Source: Tannockella sp964372125 (GTDB lineage: Bacteria; Bacillota_I; Bacilli_A; Erysipelotrichales; Coprobacillaceae). Taken from it: a stretch of DNA of 23,526 nt. The stretch covers positions 1-23,526 of the forward strand of contig CAYJPL010000033.1 of assembly GCA_964372125.1 (NCBI GenBank). Direction: 5' to 3'. This document shows, piece by piece, positions 8,113 to 15,678 of this stretch (the stretch's first letter is position 1; each line of letters opens with the position of its first letter). The position numbers and the translations under genes are program-made. The notes below the pieces were generated by a model that was given only the letters and a program-made list of their open reading frames with translations, was not told where the DNA came from and did no database searches.

Positions 8113-9067
8113 GCTTTTTATTAATATACTGTTTGCATCTTTGAATCATTTCTACCATTTTAATAGAATCATCAAAGCTAATGATTGAACTTTCAATTTT
8201 TCTGTTATTTAAGCATTCACAAACTTCATTTATTTCACTGTAAAAATCATCGTGTTCGTATTCTTTTACTATTTTTGTGGTTGCACCATCTTTTATAATT
8301 TCTATATTTGTTGGACGATGTAATGGAGAGATACGTATTTCTCCATGGACCCCTTGCAATGATGCATAGTTTTCTTTTTTGATATCAAAAGCAGTTTCTA
8401 ATATTCCTATTGCTCCATTTTCATAGTGCATCAAAGCATTACAATACACATCAATGCCATTTTCAAATAAGTGAGTATCAATACAACTTATTTTATAATC
8501 ACCTTTTAAAAATTCAGTTAAATATGCAGTATTATATACACCTAAATCATATAGTGCACCGCCTTGATTTGCTTGGTAATGATAAGCACCTTCTTTATAT
8601 GGTGATACATTACAAAATGAGGTAGTTACTTTATTAATTGTACCAATTTCACCATTTTCAACTAGCTTTTTTACATGCTTAAACGCCGGTACACATTTCG
8701 ACTTCATTGCCTCCATGAAAAATGTATTATTTTTTATTGCAGTATCTTTAATATGTTTCATTTGTTCAACATCCAATACTGCTGGCTTTTCTACCAATAC
8801 TGCTTTTTTATTTTCTAAAGCTTTTATACACCACTCATAGTGATGAATATGAGGTACTGCAATATAAATCACATCAACTTCCTTATCATCAATAACTGCT
8901 TGAAAATCATCATATGCTTTTTTACTATTGTATGTATTTGCAAATAATGTAGCTTTTTCCATAGTACGGCACGCAACTGCTTCTAAAACAGAATCTTTTT
9001 GATGAACCATTGCTTGTACAAAACGGTTCGCAATATTTCCAGCACCAATTATTCCCCAATGTATCAT
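8105..9067 (-). CDS. Gfo/Idh/MocA-family NAD(P)-dependent oxidoreductase
   Basis: A 320-residue member of the Gfo/Idh/MocA family, which oxidises or reduces sugars and related polyols. The N-terminal Rossmann fold shows GIIGAGNIA (5-13) and the family motif EKPAVLD (93-99); the C-terminal half contains GGALYDLGVYNTAYL, typical of the substrate domain. The ATG at 9067 overlaps the mutM stop as TAATG and has GGAGA upstream inside mutM. It is chosen over an ATG 21 bases earlier that sits on top of that ribosome binding site. The substrate is unknown. Its presence inside a replication and repair operon is not explained by function and may only reflect shared expression. Confidence 0.9.
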   Translation of the reverse strand: MIHWGIIGAGNIANRFVQAMVHQKDSVLEAVACRTMEKATLFANTYNSKKAYDDFQAVIDDKEVDVIYIAVPHIHHYEWCIKALENKKAVLVEKPAVLDVEQMKHIKDTAIKNNTFFMEAMKSKCVPAFKHVKKLVENGEIGTINKVTTSFCNVSPYKEGAYHYQANQGGALYDLGVYNTAYLTEFLKGDYKISCIDTHLFENGIDVYCNALMHYENGAIGILETAFDIKKENYASLQGVHGEIRISPLHRPTNIEIIKDGATTKIVKEYEHDDFYSEINEVCECLNNRKIESSIISFDDSIKMVEMIQRCKQYINKKHD

Positions 9068-9879
9068 TATCTTGTTCTCCTTTGACATTTCTTACAATAA
9101 TATGTCCCTCGTTGATTTAACATCTCTTTTGTTATCTTTGTACCACATTTCTTACACTCTTTTTGCCCGTGTACAGCTAAGTGGACCTGGAATAATCCAT
9201 GTATTCCGTTTGAATCAAATGAGTGAATTGTAGTACCACCTTGTAGTATTGCTTCGTGTAAAACTTGACTACTTATTTCAATTAATTCACTAACTCTTTT
9301 TTTTGATAAACGACTTGCTGGTGTAGTTGGATTTAGATTCATAAAGAAACATATTTCATTTGCATATATATTTCCAATACCAGCCAGTATTGTTTGATCT
9401 AACAATACTGTTTTGATTGCTTTATTACTTTTTGATAATCGCTTATATACAACATCTACATCAGCAAAAAATGGTTCTTTACCAAGTTTTGATAATGGCA
9501 ACATTTCTTTATAGCCTTCAATATTTGATAACTGCATTCTGCCAAATTTACGTGTATCGTGATAACATAGTTTTGTCTGATCACTAAACTTAAAAACCAC
9601 ATGGTCATGTTTTGTTGGTAAATAATCGTTATCTACAATATTAAACTTACCTTCCATTCGGAGATGACAAATTACACTTACACTATCAAATAGAAATATT
9701 AAGTATTTACCAACTCTATCAATATCTTGTATTCTTTGACCTTTTAATGTACTTATAAAGTCTATTTCATCACCATCTATGATATTTGCATGATATATCT
9801 CAATATCTTCTATTTTTTTGCCTAGTATGAAGTTTTTTAATGTTCTTTTTACTGTTTCTACTTCTGGTAGTTCGGGCAT
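9067..9879 (-). CDS. mutM: Formamidopyrimidine-DNA glycosylase (Fpg/MutM)
   Basis: A base-excision repair enzyme that removes 8-oxoguanine and formamidopyrimidines and cuts the abasic site. The mature N-terminus must be the proline after Met; MPELPEVET gives P2 and E3, which fixes the start at 9879 rather than 27 bases upstream. K58 in VGKYL matches the conserved catalytic-region lysine, and GIGNIYANE forms the helix-two-turn-helix. The C-terminal zinc finger is complete (CKKCGT...CKKCQRRTR). The length of 270 residues is typical. AGGTG precedes the ATG. The gene starts eight bp after the polA stop, and its own stop is shared with the next start codon. The polA-mutM pair is common in Bacilli. 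Confidence 0.97.
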   Translation of the reverse strand: MPELPEVETVKRTLKNFILGKKIEDIEIYHANIIDGDEIDFISTLKGQRIQDIDRVGKYLIFLFDSVSVICHLRMEGKFNIVDNDYLPTKHDHVVFKFSDQTKLCYHDTRKFGRMQLSNIEGYKEMLPLSKLGKEPFFADVDVVYKRLSKSNKAIKTVLLDQTILAGIGNIYANEICFFMNLNPTTPASRLSKKRVSELIEISSQVLHEAILQGGTTIHSFDSNGIHGLFQVHLAVHGQKECKKCGTKITKEMLNQRGTYYCKKCQRRTR

Positions 9880-9887
9880 TCTTTCAC

Positions 9888-12497
9888 CTACTTTAATGCA
9901 TACCAATTTTTTGCATAACTTCCATCAACTTGTAAAGCTACGCTCATTGTAAATGCTTCATTCATTCCTTTTTCTACAATTTCCATTACTTTATCTAATT
10001 CTGATTCAACGACATCGAATAGTAACTCATCGTGTACTTGTAAAATCATTTTTGATACTAATTTATTCTCTAGTAATAGTTCATGAACACGAATCATCGC
10101 TAATTTCATAATATCAGCAGCCGAGCCTTGAATTGGTGAATTCATAGCTAAACGTTTTCCAAATTCTTGTCTCATAAAGTTTTTCTCATTAATTTCTGGT
10201 ATATATCTTTTACGCTGTAAAATAGTCGTTACATATCCATCTTTTCGACATTGTTCAATATTATTATCCATATACCCCTTTATCTCAGGATATTTTTCAA
10301 AATATGTTTGTATAAATGCCTTTGCATCTTTAACACTGATTCCTACTTGTTCAGACAATCCAAAATCTGACATACCGTAAATAATACCAAAGTTGATTGC
10401 TTTTGCTTTTCTTCTCATATCACTATCTACGCTTTCTAATGGTATATTAAACATTTGACTTGCGGTATAGCTATGAATATCTAAATCATTATTAAATGCT
10501 TCAATAAGTGATGTCGCACTTGCAAGATGCGCTAATACTCTTAGTTCAATTTGTGAGTAATCAAAGGTTACTAAATAATCATTTGATGGAATAAATGCTT
10601 TTCTTATAAGTTTTCCTTCAGGTGTTTTTACTGGTATGTTTTGTAAATTTGGTTCTATCGAAGATAGACGTCCTGTTTGCGTTAAAGCTTGATTATATAT
10701 TGTGTGTATTTTTTTATCAAGTAATACTTGTTCTTGTAATCCAATTACATAGGTAGAATAAAGTTTTGTTAACATACGATATTCTTTTACTTCGTTGATA
10801 ATAGGGTGAACCTCTTCTAACTTTTGTAAGATATCAATTGATGTTGAATATCCTGTTTTTGTTTTTTTAGCGAACGGTAATTGCAAGTCTTCAAACAAGA
10901 CTTCACCTAATTGTTTTGGCGATGCAATATTAAACTCTTTATTTGCATGTTTATGTATTGATAATTCTAATTCTTTTATTTTTTTAGTATATACTTTTTG
11001 TAAATCTTTTAAGAAATCAATATCTAGCGCAACCCCAGTGAACTCCATATCTGCAAGAATATTTATCAATGGGAATTCTACATTTTGATACAAGTTATAT
11101 TGTTCTTGTTCTTTTAATCTATTTATTGCTTCATCTTTTAAGCTATATATCGCTCTTGCTTGCAATAATAAATGATTTGCGATTGTACTTTCTTCTGGAA
11201 TCTTTTTCTTTGCACCTTTACCATACACTTGTTCATCATATAATACATCATAATATTGATAATATTCGCAGACACTCTTTATTTCACTTTGTAAACTTGG
11301 TGATAATATGTACGACGCAATTTGTAAATCAAAACTGTATCCTTGAATATCTATCCCATTCCATCGACTTGCAAGTAATGCAGATTTACAATGAAAACCA
11401 TATTTTTCTATGTTTTTATTTGTACAATACGATTTAAAGTTTTCATCTTCAATTGCATCTTCCAAAGATATATACAAAGATTGGCTATCATTATATATCG
11501 CAAAACCAAGTATTGGTGATTTATGATAGTTATGTTCATATACGCCTACAACAAATGCACTAGGTTTAGTAATTTCAGGTAATGACTTTACCATCTCGAT
11601 TTGCATCGGCTTTTCTTGTTTAACTTCTTTTTTTAATGACATTCTTTTAAGTAATGATTGCATGTCGTATCGACGATAAAAGTCTGCTAATTTTTCATAG
11701 TCATATCCGTTATATTCAAAATCATCAAACTCACAAGCTAATTCTACATCAACCTTAATTGTTGCTAGCTTTTTTGATAAGATTCCAAGTTCAATATTTT
11801 CTCGAATCTTCTCTCCCATTTTACCTTTTATTTCACCACTGTTTTCTTTAAGATTTTCGATACTTCCATATTGATGTAATAATTTTAATGCTGTTTTTTC
11901 ACCAACACCAGGGATTCCCGGAATATTATCAGCACTATCGCCCATTAGTCCAAGTAGATCTCTCATTTGATCTGGTACTAATTGGAATTGATCATAAAAT
12001 GCATCTTTATTAATTACATCATATGATTTAGTTTTCGTATTTTTTTTGTATATGCATACTGAATCATTAATTAGTTGCATCATATCTTTATCATTTGTAA
12101 TGATTGTTACTTTATAACCTTTACTAGTTGCTATGTTAGCAACTGTACCTAAAATGTCATCTCCCTCAAATCCTTCTAATTCATATTGGAATACACCTCT
12201 GGCATCCAAATATTCTTTTACAATTGGAAACTGTAAAAGAAGCTCATCTGGAGCTTTTTTTCGATGGCCTTTGTAATCTTCTAACATCTCACTTCTAAAT
12301 GTTTTCCCTTTAGCATCGAATGCTACCATGATTTTACGTGGCTCATCTTTCATAATGCTTTCTAGCATATTGGCAAATCCATACACACCATTGGTTGGTA
12401 TTCCATCTTTATTAATCATTAGATTACCCATACTTGCCGTTCCATAGTAAGCACTAAATAACCAATAACTTCCATCTATAATAATTATTTCTTCCAT
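9888..12497 (-). CDS. polA: DNA polymerase I
   Basis: Fills repair gaps and removes RNA primers. The 869-residue protein has a complete 5'-3' exonuclease/flap domain (1-290, with GFEGDDILGT and NDKDMMQL), a middle domain in the position of the 3'-5' exonuclease (about 310-470) and a full polymerase domain. Polymerase motif A is FDYSQIELRVLAHL, motif B is MRRKAKAINFGIIYG and motif C is QVHDELLFDV. The middle domain lacks the acidic exonuclease I pair: the place of the DxE motif reads FVVGVYEHN, and the second acidic position is replaced in GFHCKSALL. It should therefore not proofread, as in Bacillus Pol I. The ATG follows AAAGGAAAA and lies 11 bp after dnaE. Confidence 0.96.
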   Translation of the reverse strand: MEEIIIIDGSYWLFSAYYGTASMGNLMINKDGIPTNGVYGFANMLESIMKDEPRKIMVAFDAKGKTFRSEMLEDYKGHRKKAPDELLLQFPIVKEYLDARGVFQYELEGFEGDDILGTVANIATSKGYKVTIITNDKDMMQLINDSVCIYKKNTKTKSYDVINKDAFYDQFQLVPDQMRDLLGLMGDSADNIPGIPGVGEKTALKLLHQYGSIENLKENSGEIKGKMGEKIRENIELGILSKKLATIKVDVELACEFDDFEYNGYDYEKLADFYRRYDMQSLLKRMSLKKEVKQEKPMQIEMVKSLPEITKPSAFVVGVYEHNYHKSPILGFAIYNDSQSLYISLEDAIEDENFKSYCTNKNIEKYGFHCKSALLASRWNGIDIQGYSFDLQIASYILSPSLQSEIKSVCEYYQYYDVLYDEQVYGKGAKKKIPEESTIANHLLLQARAIYSLKDEAINRLKEQEQYNLYQNVEFPLINILADMEFTGVALDIDFLKDLQKVYTKKIKELELSIHKHANKEFNIASPKQLGEVLFEDLQLPFAKKTKTGYSTSIDILQKLEEVHPIINEVKEYRMLTKLYSTYVIGLQEQVLLDKKIHTIYNQALTQTGRLSSIEPNLQNIPVKTPEGKLIRKAFIPSNDYLVTFDYSQIELRVLAHLASATSLIEAFNNDLDIHSYTASQMFNIPLESVDSDMRRKAKAINFGIIYGMSDFGLSEQVGISVKDAKAFIQTYFEKYPEIKGYMDNNIEQCRKDGYVTTILQRKRYIPEINEKNFMRQEFGKRLAMNSPIQGSAADIMKLAMIRVHELLLENKLVSKMILQVHDELLFDVVESELDKVMEIVEKGMNEAFTMSVALQVDGSYAKNWYALK

Positions 12498-12508
12498 AAC
12501 TTTTTCCT

Positions 12509-15500
12509 TTACACTATAACTCTGGCATCATCTACAATGACGCTTAATTTATCTTTTTTGCTTACACGTACTCGCAGCAAACATATATTTCCACGATGCA
12601 TTGCTTTAGATATTTTTGAGAAACTTGATGAAAAAATAACACCTTCCACTTCACCAGTTTCATCATATCCTTCTATAAAACACATATCATTACCTTTTTT
12701 ATCAACTATTTGTTTTACTCTTTGAAGGTAAACTAGAATATCGATTCTTTGGTTAATGTACTTATTTATATGTACTACAGGAACTATTGGTTGCTGTAAT
12801 TTTTGTTTTACAACCTCTAAAGGATGCATTGTAAGATACACACCTAGTACAGCTCTTTCTTTTTCCAATTTATCCATTGTAATATCTTTAACTATTTTCA
12901 AAATTGGTGGTTCATCTATTCCCATCTCTAGTAATTCACAATATTCATAAAATACTGATATATTTGCTTTTAGTGTTGCACGACTTTGACCAAATTCATC
13001 AAAACACCCTGCATCAATTAAACTCTCAATCATTAAACTAGTAATATTTGTTGACTGCATTCGTTTAAGAAAGTCAGAAAAGCTTGTAAATAAACATTTT
13101 TCTCTCTCTTTTAAAATACTTTGATATCCTGCATATCCAACGTTTTTAATCGCTAATAATGAATAACGGATGTTTGTCTCTTCTACAATAAAATAATCAT
13201 ACGATTTATTGATAGATGGTGGTAAGATTGTAACTTCGTACTTCTTACACTCTTGAATACATTCTGCTTTTGTGTTTTGACTTCCTTGTTCATTAGTTAG
13301 TATTGCACTAAAGAATGCTAGTGGATAATTTGCTTTCAAGTAAGCAAGTTGATAAGCAATATATCCATATGCAACAGAATGTGATTTGTTAAATCCATAG
13401 TTTGCGAATTTTTCAATAAGGTTGTATATCTCTTCTACCTTTTGTTTTGGGTATCCATTGGCAATTCCACCATTAAGGAATTCTTGTTTCATTGATTCCA
13501 TAATTGAATGCTCTTTTTTAGACATTGCTTTACGTAAAATATCTGCTTTTGCAAGTGAAAAACCACCTACAATACGTGCTACTTGCATAATTTGTTCTTG
13601 GTATATTAATATTCCGTATGTCGATTCAACGATACTTTTAATATCTTGAAGTGGATATTCAATTGTTTGTTTACCTTGTTTTCTAGCGATATATAAAGGG
13701 ATATTTTCCATTGGCCCAGGACGAAACAATGCAATTGCAGCAATAACATCATCCAAGCTATCACACTGCATTCGCTTTAACAAAGCCTTCATTCCAGCTG
13801 ACTCCAATTGAAAGACTCCAAATGTATCTCCATTTGCAATCATTTGGTAAGTTTTTTTGTCATCTAACGGAATGTTTTGAATAGAAAAATCTTTTTCCTT
13901 TTCTTTAATTAATTTACAAACTGTATTAATAATAGTTAGATTTTTTAATCCTAAAAAATCCATTTTTAAAAGACCTGTTTCCTCAATGTAATCTTTTGAA
14001 TACTGTACTACCAAATGTTGATTATTCGATATTACTGGAACAACTTTATAAAGTGGGTCTTTTGATAATACGATTCCAGCTGCATGAGTAGAAATGTTTC
14101 TAGGTAACTTTTCTATTAATGGTAGTGAAGCAATAATCTTTTTAAATCCGGGTTCTTTATTGACCATTGATTGAAAATTATACGATGTTTGGTACATCTC
14201 ACTGATCGATTTTCTTTCTTTTAAATTCGTTGGAATTAGTCTTGATAACAAATCTATTTTCACTTGTGAGACATCCATAACTTTCGATAAATCACGTATA
14301 GCAACTTTAGGACCATACGTAGAGAAAGTAATTATTTGTCCAACGTAGTCCTTACCGTATTTATTAATCACATAGTCGACAACTTCATCACGGCGATCAT
14401 CTTGAAAGTCGATATCTATATCTGGCATACTAATTCGTTCTACATTTAAAAAACGCTCAAAAAGCAAGTCATATTCAATTGGATCGATATTTGTGATTCC
14501 TAAAACATAGCTGACTAGACTTCCAGCTGCAGAACCCCTACCCGGACCCACAATAATACCATTCTTTTTTGCATATCTTACATAATCAAATACAATTAAA
14601 AAATAATCTTCAAACCCCATTTCCATTATTATAGAAAGCTCTTCTTGTAATCTTTCAATATACTTATTGTCGACATTTCCATGTCGTCTTTTTTTCAACC
14701 CTAAAATACAAAGTTGTTTTAAATATTCACTTGATTTAATATTTTCTGGTGTTGGAAAAGTCGGTAGTGACATTTTTTGTTGCGTTAAAGATACATTGCA
14801 TTGCCTTGCAATTGAATTAGTATTTTTAATTAACTCTTCGCTAAATAACTGTTCCATTTCAAAGCTATTCTTAAGATATTTTTGATCAGTCATTACTTCA
14901 TAAAACAAATCGAGCTTTTGGTTGTTTTTGCTTGCCTGTAATAAGTCAAGTGTAAGTGCATCACTGCGGTTAATATATCTCACTTCGTTGCTACAGCACA
15001 CTTTTACTCTATGTAATGTTGCAAGTGCAATCAACTTATCATTTATGATTTTTTGCATTGCTATATTATGGTCTTGGATACTTATATAGAATGATTCATT
15101 AAATAGTTCTTTGAATCGTTTTATATAAGTACTTGCTAAATCTTCCATTTCCTTTAATACTAGTCTTTCAATAATACCTTTGCTACTACTAGATAAAACA
15201 AAAATATTATCAGCATATTTCTTTAATTCTTCCAAAACTATACTTGAATTTTCACTAGTAGAAATTATACTACTAATTTCTACTAGTGAAAGATATCCTT
15301 GATTATTTTTTGCAAGTAGTAAAAGTGGATATATCTCATCATCTATTGAAACACTAGTTTCCATTCCAAATATCGGTTTAATACCTTGTTTTATACATGC
15401 TTTATTAAATTCTAATGCCCCATACATAGTATTCGTATCGGTAAGTGCCAGAGATTCCATTTCTGATTTCTTTGCAAAATCAACCAAATTGGAGATTAAA

Positions 15501-15553
15501 ATTGTACTATTTTGAAAATTATAGCAACTGTATACCTGTAAATGTACAAACAA
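12509..15553 (-). CDS. dnaE: DNA polymerase III alpha subunit, DnaE type
   Basis: A family C replicative polymerase; in Firmicutes DnaE usually extends primers on the lagging strand beside PolC. About 1014 residues. Domains are an N-terminal PHP domain (1-200), palm with GPGRGSAAGS and the catalytic PDIDIDF near residue 380, fingers (IYQEQIM, FNKSHSVAYG), a helix-hairpin-helix region and a C-terminal OB fold. The PHP metal ligands are worn: HLQVYSCYN in place of HLHxHSxYS, and LTDTNTMYG in place of TDHG. The TTG at 15553 (MFVHLQVY) is preferred to GTG at 15562, because that GTG is itself the end of the Shine-Dalgarno sequence AAAGGGGTG. First gene of the replication and repair operon. It contains a striking inverted repeat at 15250-15291. 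Confidence 0.95.
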   Translation of the reverse strand: MFVHLQVYSCYNFQNSTILISNLVDFAKKSEMESLALTDTNTMYGALEFNKACIKQGIKPIFGMETSVSIDDEIYPLLLLAKNNQGYLSLVEISSIISTSENSSIVLEELKKYADNIFVLSSSSKGIIERLVLKEMEDLASTYIKRFKELFNESFYISIQDHNIAMQKIINDKLIALATLHRVKVCCSNEVRYINRSDALTLDLLQASKNNQKLDLFYEVMTDQKYLKNSFEMEQLFSEELIKNTNSIARQCNVSLTQQKMSLPTFPTPENIKSSEYLKQLCILGLKKRRHGNVDNKYIERLQEELSIIMEMGFEDYFLIVFDYVRYAKKNGIIVGPGRGSAAGSLVSYVLGITNIDPIEYDLLFERFLNVERISMPDIDIDFQDDRRDEVVDYVINKYGKDYVGQIITFSTYGPKVAIRDLSKVMDVSQVKIDLLSRLIPTNLKERKSISEMYQTSYNFQSMVNKEPGFKKIIASLPLIEKLPRNISTHAAGIVLSKDPLYKVVPVISNNQHLVVQYSKDYIEETGLLKMDFLGLKNLTIINTVCKLIKEKEKDFSIQNIPLDDKKTYQMIANGDTFGVFQLESAGMKALLKRMQCDSLDDVIAAIALFRPGPMENIPLYIARKQGKQTIEYPLQDIKSIVESTYGILIYQEQIMQVARIVGGFSLAKADILRKAMSKKEHSIMESMKQEFLNGGIANGYPKQKVEEIYNLIEKFANYGFNKSHSVAYGYIAYQLAYLKANYPLAFFSAILTNEQGSQNTKAECIQECKKYEVTILPPSINKSYDYFIVEETNIRYSLLAIKNVGYAGYQSILKEREKCLFTSFSDFLKRMQSTNITSLMIESLIDAGCFDEFGQSRATLKANISVFYEYCELLEMGIDEPPILKIVKDITMDKLEKERAVLGVYLTMHPLEVVKQKLQQPIVPVVHINKYINQRIDILVYLQRVKQIVDKKGNDMCFIEGYDETGEVEGVIFSSSFSKISKAMHRGNICLLRVRVSKKDKLSVIVDDARVIV
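15250..15291. repeat. 17-bp perfect inverted repeat inside dnaE
   Basis: Arms 15250-15266 and 15275-15291 are exact reverse complements (core TTCACTAGTAGAAATT), with an 8-nt loop. The repeat encodes roughly residues 88-101 of DnaE. There is no T-run after it on the minus strand, so it is not a standard terminator. Confidence 0.9.
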
Positions 15554-15579
15554 GTGCTTCACCCCTTTTCTATTTTTAT

Positions 15580-15588
15580 ATTATACCA
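15580..15588 (-). promoter_or_regulatory. Extended -10 promoter of the dnaE operon
   Basis: TGG followed by a perfect TATAAT (15585-15580) gives a strong extended -10 element about 27 bp upstream of the TTG start. No good TTGACA is seen at the usual spacing. The spacer and -35 region lie in the left arm of a long-range 12-bp inverted repeat (15591-15602 with 15640-15651). Confidence 0.75.
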
Positions 15589-15590
15589 CG

Positions 15591-15651
15591 TTTTTATAGT
15601 GTCACTACTATTAAAGTTTTATTTTTAAATATTCATTTTACACTATAAAAA
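15591..15651. repeat. 12-bp inverted repeat flanking the dnaE upstream region
   Basis: TTTTTATAGTGT (15591-15602) and ACACTATAAAAA (15640-15651) are perfect inverted copies 37 bp apart. One arm lies in the dnaE promoter and the other overlaps the T-run of the preceding terminator. Confidence 0.8.
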
Positions 15652-15678
15652 AAAGATAGTTCTAAGTGAACTATCTTT
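15647..15678 (-). terminator. Intrinsic terminator of the TrmA-like gene
   Basis: An 11-bp perfect stem (AAAGATAGTTC/GAACTATCTTT), 5-nt loop, then a run of Ts. The first arm overlaps the stop codon of the TrmA-family gene by two bases. Confidence 0.92.

Noticed and set aside
11069..11437. 122-codon plus-strand open frame inside polA
   Set aside because: Leu/Ile/His-rich shadow of the polA exonuclease-like domain; no ribosome binding site noted.
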